Part shown: positions 1 to 4,929 of the stretch, piece by piece | Layout: every line of letters starts with the position of its first letter | Numbering within the stretch: the first letter of the stretch is position 1 | The notes under the pieces: model-generated | Databases searched by the model: none | Told to the model about the DNA's origin: nothing | Seen by the model: only the letters and a program-made list of their open reading frames with translations | NCBI GenBank assembly: GCA_002309275.1 | Contig: DBXL01000083.1 | Location: 1,286-8,591 of the forward strand | DNA: 7,306 nt | Origin: Ruminococcaceae bacterium UBA1213 | GTDB lineage: Bacteria > Bacillota > Clostridia > Oscillospirales > Acutalibacteraceae | Direction: 5' to 3' | Translations under genes and position numbers: made by a program

Positions 1-455
1 ACTCCGATTTGAGAGAGCTTGACGGAAAAGTGCCGTTTTCATCATATAATTTAGTGGTCTGCAATCCCCCCTACAAAGCAGAGGGTACAGGCATTGTCAA
101 CCCCAATGACGCTCATAAAATCGCCCGTCACGAGTTTTCATGCACCATGCAGGAGATTATTCAGACTGCCTCCAAATTATTGAATTTTTCAGGCAGGCTG
201 TGTATGTGCCAAAGACCTGAAAGGCTGAGTGACGTTATTACAGACATGAGAAAATTCGGCATTGAACCTAAAAGACTGCGTTTTGTACAGCAAAGACCAT
301 CTAAACTGCCTAAACTTTTTCTCATAGAGGGCAGGCGTGGCGGAAATCCCAACGGTCTTATTATAGAACCCGTCTTATTCATTGAAAAAGACGGCGGAGA
401 TTTTTCCGATGAAATGATTGAAATTTACGGTGCATACAAGGAAGGTTATATATGA
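1..455 (+). CDS. trmN6: tRNA1(Val) adenine-37 N6-methyltransferase family (YabB/TrmN6), 3' part only
   Basis: The gene is cut by the window's left edge. The frame is open from base 3 (codons at 3, 6, 9...), so the TTG at 9 is not a credible start. The visible C-terminal ~150 residues contain NPPY (nt 63-74) after a hydrophobic strand (LVVC), the catalytic motif of class I SAM-dependent N6-adenine methyltransferases. Next come IARHE and a CT...II..ASKLL stretch, then RPERL, MRKFGIEPKRLRFV and LLIEG-like (FLIEGRRGG) segments. These are the layout of Bacillus YabB and E. coli TrmN (YfiC), which methylate A37 of tRNA1(Val). The SAM-binding N-terminal half lies outside the window. The stop TGA (453-455) overlaps the rsmI start as ATGA, implying translational coupling. 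In many Firmicutes yabB sits beside rsmI (yabC-type locus), which supports the call. The family is clear, but the tRNA substrate is inferred from homologues. Confidence 0.85.
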   Translation, partial: SDLRELDGKVPFSSYNLVVCNPPYKAEGTGIVNPNDAHKIARHEFSCTMQEIIQTASKLLNFSGRLCMCQRPERLSDVITDMRKFGIEPKRLRFVQQRPSKLPKLFLIEGRRGGNPNGLIIEPVLFIEKDGGDFSDEMIEIYGAYKEGYI

Positions 456-1276
456 AAGGAAAATTATTTGTAGTCGGCACGCCTATCGGCAATTTAGCTG
501 ACTTTTCACCCCGTGCCATTGAAACGCTCAAAGAAGTCGATTTCATAGCGGCGGAAGATACAAGAGTTACCATAAAATTACTCAATAAATTTGAGATAGA
601 CACCCCTATGATAAGCTATCATAAATTCAGCAACTTTGACAGGGGAGATGAAATCTGCACGAGAATCGAAAACGGTGAAAATTGTGCGATTGTTTCCGAT
701 GCAGGTATGCCCTGCATATCCGATCCCGGTGAAACTCTTGTCAAACAGTGTGCAGAACGTGGCATAACGGTTTGTGCCGTTCCGGGTCCTACCGCACTCG
801 CAACAGCCCTTGCCATTTCGGGACTGCCTACAGGCAGATTTGCTTTTGAAGGCTTTTTAACCGTCAATAAACCAAACAGGCATGAACATCTTTTAGCCGT
901 CAAAAATGAAGAACGTACTATGATATTTTATGAAGCTCCCCATAAATTAGCCGCCACTTTGAAAGATATGTATAATATGTTCGGTGACAGAAAAATTGCG
1001 ATTGTCCGTGAACTGACAAAAGTGCATGAAGAAGTCATTCGTACCACTTTAAAGAATGCCGCCGAAATGTACGCCGACGGAAATGCAAAAGGAGAGTTTG
1101 TCCTCGTCATAGAGGGGGCTAAGCATGAAGAAGAAGAAAAAGAAATCACCCTTGAATATGCCGTAAACCTTGCCAAAGACCTTGCACAAAAGGGTATGTC
1201 CCTTTCAGAGAGTGCCAAAGAGGCGGCTAAGCTTACGGGCTTTAAAAAGGGCGATATTTATAAACAACTTATTTAA
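452..1276 (+). CDS. rsmI: 16S rRNA (cytidine-1402-2'-O)-methyltransferase RsmI
   Basis: This 274-residue cytoplasmic enzyme transfers methyl from SAM to the 2'-OH of C1402 in the 16S rRNA decoding centre. It is a tetrapyrrole-methylase-fold (SPOUT-unrelated) protein of normal family length. Motifs in order are GTPIGNL (residues 9-15), AEDTR (34-38), SYHKFSNF (55-62, where many relatives have SYHEHN), SDAGMPCISDPG (82-93), PGPTA (111-115), SGLPTGRFAFEGFL (123-136), YEAPHKL, a REL...HEE segment and GEFVLVIEG. It ends with the typical small helical tail (LTGFKKGDIYKQL). The start ATG at 452 has AAGGAAGG (438-445) 6 nt upstream and overlaps the previous stop by 4 nt. It is followed by maf after 14 nt, so it is probably mid-operon. 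The family call is firm, and the only deviation seen is the SYHKFSNF variant. Confidence 0.95.
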   Translation: MKGKLFVVGTPIGNLADFSPRAIETLKEVDFIAAEDTRVTIKLLNKFEIDTPMISYHKFSNFDRGDEICTRIENGENCAIVSDAGMPCISDPGETLVKQCAERGITVCAVPGPTALATALAISGLPTGRFAFEGFLTVNKPNRHEHLLAVKNEERTMIFYEAPHKLAATLKDMYNMFGDRKIAIVRELTKVHEEVIRTTLKNAAEMYADGNAKGEFVLVIEGAKHEEEEKEITLEYAVNLAKDLAQKGMSLSESAKEAAKLTGFKKGDIYKQLI

Positions 1277-1282
1277 GAGGAG
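1277..1282 (+). promoter_or_regulatory. Ribosome binding site of maf
   Basis: GAGGAG lies right after the rsmI stop codon (1274-1276) and 8 nt before the maf ATG at 1291. It fixes this ATG as the start and fits re-initiation within an operon. Confidence 0.8.
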
Positions 1283-1290
1283 ATATAAAA

Positions 1291-1920
1291 ATGGTAAAAT
1301 TAGAAGGTGTCATTCTTGCGTCAGCGTCGCCAAGAAGAAAAGAAATCCTTTCCAAGCTTTATGATAATTTCAAAGTGATACCGTCAAGAATTAAAGAAGT
1401 CGTGCCAAAGGAAATGGGCATAGAACAATATCCCCAGTATCTCGCCGACAAAAAAGCCGAAACTGTCGCAAAGGCATATAAAAAATGGCTTGTCATCGGC
1501 TGTGACACGGCTGTAATCGTTGACGGAAATGTACTTAACAAGCCCCGTTCCACAGAAGATGCAAGAGAAATGATGAAAATGCTTTCGGGCAAGGTTCACA
1601 GAGTAATTACAGGCTGCTGTCTTTCTTTCATGGGAAAATCTTACAGCTTTTCAGAATCCACCGAAGTGGAATTCTATCCCCTTACAGATGAGGAAATAGA
1701 AAACTATGTAATCACCCCCGAACCCTATGACAAAGCAGGCGGTTATGCGATACAGGGCATGGCGGCTTTATTCATCAAGGGCATAAAGGGCGATTATTAT
1801 AATATAGTCGGCTTGCCCGTTGCAAGACTTCAAAGGGAAATCGCCGCATTTCTCGACCAAGATTTTACACCCGAGCCTCCGCCTAAAAAAGAAGAAAAAA
1901 AGAAAAAAAAGAAAAAGTAA
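1291..1920 (+). CDS. maf: Maf-family nucleoside triphosphate pyrophosphatase with a lysine tail
   Basis: This is a 209-residue house-cleaning enzyme of the Maf/HAM1-like fold, which hydrolyses (d)NTPs to the monophosphate and pyrophosphate. Homologues act on dTTP/UTP or on modified nucleotides, and in Bacillus Maf is linked to septum formation. Visible motifs are ILASASPRR (residues 8-16, substrate binding), DKKAE (53-57), IGCDTAV with the catalytic Asp at 72, KPRS (84-87), HRVITG (103-108), KAGGYAIQG (148-156) and IKGDYYNIVGLPV (165-177). The core ends near residue 192. The rest is an unusual tail, three prolines followed by K/E and seven consecutive lysines, encoded by A-runs of 6, 7, 8 and 5. 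This tail is not part of the Maf fold and is odd for the family. The start ATG at 1291 has GAGGAG 8 nt upstream. Substrate preference (dTTP/UTP versus m7GTP type) is not decided here. Confidence 0.93.
   Translation: MVKLEGVILASASPRRKEILSKLYDNFKVIPSRIKEVVPKEMGIEQYPQYLADKKAETVAKAYKKWLVIGCDTAVIVDGNVLNKPRSTEDAREMMKMLSGKVHRVITGCCLSFMGKSYSFSESTEVEFYPLTDEEIENYVITPEPYDKAGGYAIQGMAALFIKGIKGDYYNIVGLPVARLQREIAAFLDQDFTPEPPPKKEEKKKKKKK
1885..1917 (+). other. A-rich lysine-tail tract with two A AAA AAG heptamers
   Basis: The last codons of maf are almost pure A/G. In reading-frame register, A AAA AAG occurs at 1896-1902 and again at 1905-1911, the same slippery heptamer used for -1 frameshifting in E. coli dnaX. 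The longest homopolymer is A8 at 1903-1910. Slipping -1 at 1911 gives a frame with no stop up to and into dacF. Whether any shifting occurs is unknown. The motif is seen directly, the function is inference. Confidence 0.4.
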
Positions 1921-1927
1921 TTTTTGA

Positions 1928-1977
1928 ATACTGCACGCCATATATTTTTTACATGGAGGGGTGCAGTATGTTTTTTT
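1928..1977 (+). promoter_or_regulatory. Hairpin enclosing the dacF RBS and start codon, followed by T7
   Basis: ATACTGCAC (1928-1936) and GTGCAGTAT (1961-1969) are perfect reverse complements, a 9-bp stem with a 24-nt loop. The loop carries the dacF Shine-Dalgarno GGAGG (1955-1959), and the first two bases of the dacF ATG (1968-1970) lie in the 3' arm. Seven T (1971-1977) follow directly, encoding the FFW that starts the protein. It could be a translation-limiting hairpin, an early or leaky intrinsic terminator between maf and dacF, or both. The large loop and only four G-C pairs argue against a strong terminator. Confidence 0.45.
1955..1959 (+). promoter_or_regulatory. Ribosome binding site that decides the dacF start
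   Basis: GGAGG is 8 nt before the ATG at 1968. The earlier in-frame ATG at 1953 would place this sequence inside the coding region and has no Shine-Dalgarno of its own, so 1968 is preferred. Confidence 0.85.
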
Positions 1978-3122
1978 GGAAAAAATTTTGTATCATATTG
2001 GCAATTTTACTTTGTATGCCTGTTTCAATGTCGGTCAATGCCCTTTCCGATAAGGAAATTACAGCACCGTCAGCCGTTTTGATGGACTCTCACACGGGGC
2101 AGATACTCTATGAAAAAAATGCACATGAAGTCAGACCTTGTGCGTCTATCACAAAAGTGATGACTTTAACACTTGTCATGGAGGCTCTCGACAGCGGAAA
2201 AATATCCCTTTCCGATACCGTCACAACTTCCGCTCATGCGTCATCAATGGGCGGTTCGGATATATGGCTGGAAGTCGGTGAAACTATGACCGTTGACGAA
2301 ATGGTGAAAGCCACTATTGTAGCAAGTGCCAATGATGCCGCCGTTGCATTAGCAGAGCATATCTGCGGTACGGAAGATGAATTCGTTGCACAGATGAATC
2401 AAAAAGCCAAATCCCTCGGCATGAAAGAAACCGTTTTCAAAAACTGCAACGGACTTGATGAAGACGGTCATGTGACAAGTGCCTATGATGTAGCCGTGAT
2501 GTCAAGGGAGCTTATCAAGCATAAAAAAATACTGGATTACAGTAAAATCTGGATGGATAATCTGCGTGGCGGAAAAACTCAGCTTGTCAATACCAATAAA
2601 CTATTAAAAAGCTATCGTGGCATTACGGGACTCAAAACAGGCACTACTTCCAAAGCAGGCAGTTGTATCAGTGCAACGGCGGAACGTGACGGACTGAGTT
2701 TAATAGCCGTTGTACTCGGCAGTAAAACGGGTAAAGAAAGATTTTCAGACGCTTCCAAAATACTTGACTACGGTTTTGCGAATTATGAAATGTATCAGCC
2801 CGAAGTGCCTGACGGGGCTGTGACAGAAATAGCCGTTAAAAACGGCATGACGGATAAAATAAAAACCTCCGCCAATGCCAATCAATCTATTCTCATTAAA
2901 AAAGGCGATAAAGAAAAAATTTCCGCTGATATAGTCCTGCCGAATGAAATAGAAGCCCCTGTTGAGAAAAATACCGTTGTCGGCAAAATCCTGTATAAAA
3001 ACAGCGGTCATCAGATTGCAGAATATCCGATAACCGCTGCCGAAAGTGCCGAAAATATAGATTTTTGGAAAATATTCAAAATGATTTTTATTGTATCGTC
3101 TGCGGTCTTCCGCTCTGATTGA
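1968..3122 (+). CDS. dacF: Secreted D-alanyl-D-alanine carboxypeptidase (DacF-like, peptidase S11)
   Basis: A 384-residue low-molecular-weight penicillin-binding protein that removes the terminal D-Ala from peptidoglycan pentapeptides outside the membrane. The N-terminus is a signal peptide: MFFWKK, a hydrophobic stretch (residues 8-22), and likely cleavage after VNA near residue 25. The active-site triad motifs are all present: SITK (Ser60, Lys63), SAN (120-122) and KTG (223-225, within GLKTGTTSKAGSC). Residues ~265-360 form the C-terminal beta-rich PBP5-C domain. The last ~20 residues (FWKIFKMIFIVSSAVF) are hydrophobic and may be the membrane anchor. Start 1968 is chosen for its GGAGG, though an in-frame ATG lies at 1953. 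The 3' end overlaps the convergent carboxypeptidase gene by 35 bp, so the last ~11 residues are encoded in shared DNA. Length is close to Bacillus DacF. The exact paralogue (DacF versus DacA/DacB) is inferred, but the enzymatic class is firm. Confidence 0.9.
   Translation: MFFWKKFCIILAILLCMPVSMSVNALSDKEITAPSAVLMDSHTGQILYEKNAHEVRPCASITKVMTLTLVMEALDSGKISLSDTVTTSAHASSMGGSDIWLEVGETMTVDEMVKATIVASANDAAVALAEHICGTEDEFVAQMNQKAKSLGMKETVFKNCNGLDEDGHVTSAYDVAVMSRELIKHKKILDYSKIWMDNLRGGKTQLVNTNKLLKSYRGITGLKTGTTSKAGSCISATAERDGLSLIAVVLGSKTGKERFSDASKILDYGFANYEMYQPEVPDGAVTEIAVKNGMTDKIKTSANANQSILIKKGDKEKISADIVLPNEIEAPVEKNTVVGKILYKNSGHQIAEYPITAAESAENIDFWKIFKMIFIVSSAVFRSD
3088..3122. other. 35-bp tail-to-tail coding overlap of two carboxypeptidase genes
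   Basis: The + strand dacF stop TGA is at 3120-3122, and the - strand gene's stop TAA occupies 3090-3088. The two reading frames therefore share 35 bp. No hairpin with flanking A/T tracts is seen in or beside the overlap. The best is a 4-bp stem, GCGG TCTT CCGC at 3102-3113, too weak for a bidirectional terminator. Confidence 0.9.
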
Positions 3123-4215
3123 TAGCACTGTATTTATAGACAAGATTATATAATCTGTATCCCCTTGTAAAAAGTAAATTTGCGTCATCATATTTTGCAT
3201 AGCCGTCATAGCCGTTCATAATTACCGCTATCAATGTATGTCCCTCAAGCGTTGCAGAGGACACTACACATGAACCTGCCTGGTCTGTAAACCCTGTTTT
3301 TAAGCCGTCACAATACTGTGAATAGCATTGATAATAATCATTCAGCATTAAATTGCCGTTCACCCAGTACATCATACCGCCTTTAACAAGCTTTCTTTCT
3401 GCATAATGCGTACTGCATGACTTTGCAATGATAGGAAAGCTTTTTGCATACGCCGCAATTTTTGCCAAATCCCGTGCAGTCGTATAATGATTTTCATCAT
3501 GCCAGCCGTCAGGGTGGACAAAATGGGAATTAGTTGCCCCTATCTGCTCGGCGGCTTCATTCATCAACTCCACAAACACTTCCAATGCCTCTTTATACGG
3601 CATTTTCGGATTATCTTTATATATCCTTGCACAATTCACCGCCATGACATTTGCCGCATCATTCCCAGACGGCAACATGAGTGCGTCCATTAAGTCCGAA
3701 AATGTGAGCTGCATTCCTATTTTCAGCCCTGCACGGCTTGACTCCGCTCCTACCATGTATATTTCTTCACCGACCGTTATGATCCTATTCGAGTCGGTGA
3801 TTATTTTTGCCGCAACTGCCGCTGTCAGCAGTTTTGTCGTACTTGCGGGATAGCACTTTTTATCCCCGTTTTCCTCAAATAAAATTTCATCTGTCGTCAT
3901 ATCATAAAGTACAGAATAATCCGCCCTGACATCTTTGGTGAGATTTTTATAAGTCTTTGCCGTAAATTTCGTTAAATTCTCTTTAAACTCCCTGTCCGTA
4001 CTGAAATCAATCTTATTTTCATCAAGCTTTTCCGTATCTGCCAGTAAAGCGGGTATTTCAGAAACAGGCAGTTCTTTCAATGCACTCTTCACATTCTCTT
4101 TATGCTTCTGCATATCAAAATAATACAGCGTTCCAAGCGTTCCCGCAAAAAGTACCACTATGCATATCAATAATATCATTACTATTTTCCATTTTTTACT
4201 TTTCTTTTCGGGCAT
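3088..4215 (-). CDS. Membrane-anchored serine D-Ala-D-Ala carboxypeptidase (peptidase S11)
   Basis: A 375-residue protein read right to left. It starts with a charged stretch (MPEKKSKKWK) and one hydrophobic helix (residues ~11-31) with no clear cleavage site, so it is probably a type II membrane protein with its catalytic domain outside. A ~65-residue linker follows, then the transpeptidase-like domain with STTK (Ser125, Lys128), SGN (183-185, in LPSGNDAANVMA) and KTG (306-308, in GLKTGFTDQAGSC). HPDGWHDENHYTTARDLAK is typical of the S11 family. It ends soon after the domain and lacks the C-terminal PBP5-C domain and anchor seen in its neighbour, so it is an N-anchored relative rather than a close duplicate. 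The start codon (4215-4213) has AGGGGAG 7 nt upstream, and a likely promoter lies further up. It is convergent with dacF and divergent from ctsR. Carboxypeptidase is the best prediction; another S11 activity such as D,D-endopeptidase cannot be excluded. Confidence 0.88.
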   Translation of the reverse strand: MPEKKSKKWKIVMILLICIVVLFAGTLGTLYYFDMQKHKENVKSALKELPVSEIPALLADTEKLDENKIDFSTDREFKENLTKFTAKTYKNLTKDVRADYSVLYDMTTDEILFEENGDKKCYPASTTKLLTAAVAAKIITDSNRIITVGEEIYMVGAESSRAGLKIGMQLTFSDLMDALMLPSGNDAANVMAVNCARIYKDNPKMPYKEALEVFVELMNEAAEQIGATNSHFVHPDGWHDENHYTTARDLAKIAAYAKSFPIIAKSCSTHYAERKLVKGGMMYWVNGNLMLNDYYQCYSQYCDGLKTGFTDQAGSCVVSSATLEGHTLIAVIMNGYDGYAKYDDANLLFTRGYRLYNLVYKYSAINQSGRPQTIQ

Positions 4216-4222
4216 ATCACCA

Positions 4223-4229
4223 CTCCCCT
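4223..4229 (-). promoter_or_regulatory. Ribosome binding site of the minus-strand carboxypeptidase
   Basis: AGGGGAG on the minus strand, 7 nt before the ATG at 4215, supports that start. Confidence 0.8.
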
Positions 4230-4236
4230 ACATAAA

Positions 4237-4265
4237 AATTTACATCATATATCTATTTGTGTCAA
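4237..4265 (-). promoter_or_regulatory. Probable sigma-A promoter of the minus-strand carboxypeptidase
   Basis: On the minus strand a perfect -35 TTGACA (4265-4260) is followed after 17 nt by TAAATT (4242-4237), a 4/6 match to TATAAT. Transcription would begin near 4230, giving a very short leader with the Shine-Dalgarno almost at the 5' end. The -35 and spacing are good, but the -10 and short leader lower confidence. Confidence 0.5.
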
Positions 4266-4280
4266 GCACATTTTTGAATA

Positions 4281-4320
4281 AAAGAGAAAATTTGAGAAAA
4301 ACAGAGAATACATGAGAAAA
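4281..4320. repeat. Four 10-bp phased GAGAAAA repeats
   Basis: The 40 bp divide into four decamers, each with three variable bases followed by GAGAAAA: 4284-4290, 4294-4300, 4304-4310 (GAGAATA, one change) and 4314-4320. A-runs spaced at one helical turn are the classical arrangement for intrinsically curved DNA. The block lies ~15 bp upstream of the -35 of the minus-strand promoter and ~48 bp upstream of the ctsR -35. It could be an upstream curvature element for either promoter or a set of protein-binding sites. The repeat is seen directly, its role is inferred. Confidence 0.6.
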
Positions 4321-4350
4321 TATCTTTTCAAACCTCGATTATAAACTCAA

Positions 4351-4367
4351 TTTGACTTTTTCTGGCT
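4351..4367 (-). promoter_or_regulatory. Degenerate CtsR operator (distal site)
   Basis: TTTGACT TTT TCTGGCT. Read on the minus strand this is AGCCAGA, three bases, then a perfect AGTCAAA. One heptad is consensus and the other has two mismatches. Bases 4351-4366 are an imperfect tandem copy (14 of 16 identical) of 4367-4382, which contains the better site, suggesting a duplicated operator. It lies upstream of the -35, so on its own it would repress weakly. Confidence 0.45.
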
Positions 4368-4383
4368 TTGACCTTTTCTGACT
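4367..4383 (-). promoter_or_regulatory. CtsR operator overlapping the ctsR -35
   Basis: TTTGACC TTT TCTGACT reads on the minus strand as AGTCAGA AAA GGTCAAA, two CtsR heptads (A/GGTCAAA) as a direct repeat with the canonical 3-nt spacer and one mismatch. It covers the -35 hexamer TTGACC (4368-4373), so binding should block RNA polymerase. Confidence 0.75.
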
Positions 4384-4396
4384 TTCAGGATATAAT
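4368..4396 (+). promoter_or_regulatory. Sigma-A promoter of the ctsR operon
   Basis: TTGACC (4368-4373), a 17-nt spacer, then a perfect TATAAT (4391-4396). The predicted transcription start is near 4403, leaving a ~50-nt leader before ctsR. The hexamers are embedded between CtsR operators, as expected of a class III heat-shock promoter under autorepression. No CIRCE (HrcA) element was seen. Confidence 0.85.
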
Positions 4397-4406
4397 AAAC
4401 TCACAA

Positions 4407-4423
4407 AGTCAAAGAAAGTCAAA
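4407..4423 (+). promoter_or_regulatory. CtsR operator just downstream of the transcription start
   Basis: AGTCAAA GAA AGTCAAA: two perfect CtsR heptads as a direct repeat with a 3-nt spacer, beginning about 4 nt after the predicted +1. This is the best operator in the window and is expected to bind one CtsR dimer and block initiation until heat or stress inactivates CtsR. Confidence 0.92.
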
Positions 4424-4440
4424 GACAAAAAATAAACTCT

Positions 4441-4445
4441 GGAAG
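4441..4445 (+). promoter_or_regulatory. Weak ribosome binding site of ctsR
   Basis: GGAAG is 8 nt before the ATG at 4454. It overlaps the GTG at 4445 and lies only 2 nt from the ATG at 4448, so those earlier in-frame starts are disfavoured. It is weaker than the AAAGGAGG of the next gene. Confidence 0.6.
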
Positions 4446-4453
4446 TGATGAAA

Positions 4454-4915
4454 ATGAAAATGAGCGACTTAGTAGCACAGTATATCCTCAAAATGCTTGA
4501 TGAAAGTGACGGCAATGCCGAAATACAGCGTAATGAGCTTGCCAATTTTTTAGGCTGCGTGCCGAGTCAGATAAACTATGTTATTACGTCACGTTTCACG
4601 CCTGAACAGGGGTATATTGTAGAGAGCAGAAGAGGCGGCGGCGGTTATATTAAAATCACCCGTGTCACTACCGACAGACGAGGGGCAATCATGCACATCG
4701 TCAATTCCATAGGCGACAGAATCTCAACTGCGTCTGCACAGGCAATTTTAAATAATATGTCTGCACAGAACATGATTTCCGAATATGACAGGGTTTTAAT
4801 TTCCTCTGCACTGTCCGACAAGGCTTATGCCGCCGTTTCTCAGGAATACAGAGATATTCTTCGTGCGGCTGTGATGAAAAATATGCTGATAACCATTGTT
4901 ATCCTGCAAAATTAA
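4454..4915 (+). CDS. ctsR: Transcriptional repressor CtsR
   Basis: A 153-residue dimeric repressor of class III heat-shock genes (clp genes and its own operon). The N-terminal half is a winged helix-turn-helix: MSDLVAQYIL helix, RNELANFLGCVPSQINYVI (residues 26-44, recognition region), SRFTPEQGYIVESRRGGGGYI (46-66). The GGGG loop at 61-64 marks the wing tip that acts as the heat sensor in Bacillus and Geobacillus CtsR, and the adjacent arginines (59-60) match the region phosphorylated by McsB. The C-terminal half (~75-153) is the helical domain contacted by ClpC/McsB, of normal length. Four in-frame starts exist (GTG 4445, ATG 4448, 4454, 4460). I choose 4454 from Shine-Dalgarno spacing, but 4460 is possible. 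It is first in the operon ctsR-mcsA-mcsB-clpC and autoregulated through operators upstream. No odd residues were seen. Confidence 0.95.
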   Translation: MKMSDLVAQYILKMLDESDGNAEIQRNELANFLGCVPSQINYVITSRFTPEQGYIVESRRGGGGYIKITRVTTDRRGAIMHIVNSIGDRISTASAQAILNNMSAQNMISEYDRVLISSALSDKAYAAVSQEYRDILRAAVMKNMLITIVILQN

Positions 4916-4921
4916 AGGAGG
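4914..4921 (+). promoter_or_regulatory. Strong ribosome binding site of mcsA
   Basis: AAAGGAGG overlaps the last two bases of the ctsR stop and stands 8 nt before the mcsA ATG at 4930, indicating tight translational linkage. Confidence 0.85.
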
Positions 4922-4929
4922 CAATCTAT

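Noticed and set aside
1918..1946. A promoter for dacF using TATATT at 1941-1946
   Set aside because: The bases 17 nt upstream (TAATTT) do not resemble TTGACA and no TGn extension is present.
1953..1967. ATG at 1953 as the dacF start
   Set aside because: It would put the GGAGG inside the gene and lacks its own ribosome binding site. ATG 1968 has ideal spacing and begins a normal signal peptide.
3102..3113. GCGG TCTT CCGC as a bidirectional terminator between the convergent genes
   Set aside because: The stem is only 4 bp and has no flanking A/T tracts.
3487..3853. Plus-strand open frames opposite the minus-strand carboxypeptidase
   Set aside because: They are shadows of a clear S11 gene with intact motifs and show no ribosome binding site or recognisable domain.
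4445..4453. GTG 4445 or ATG 4448 as the ctsR start
   Set aside because: The only Shine-Dalgarno-like sequence (GGAAG 4441-4445) overlaps or is too close to these codons.
4216..4453. A CIRCE/HrcA site upstream of ctsR
   Set aside because: No TTAGCACTC-N9-GAGTGCTAA-like inverted repeat was seen. Control appears to be by CtsR only.
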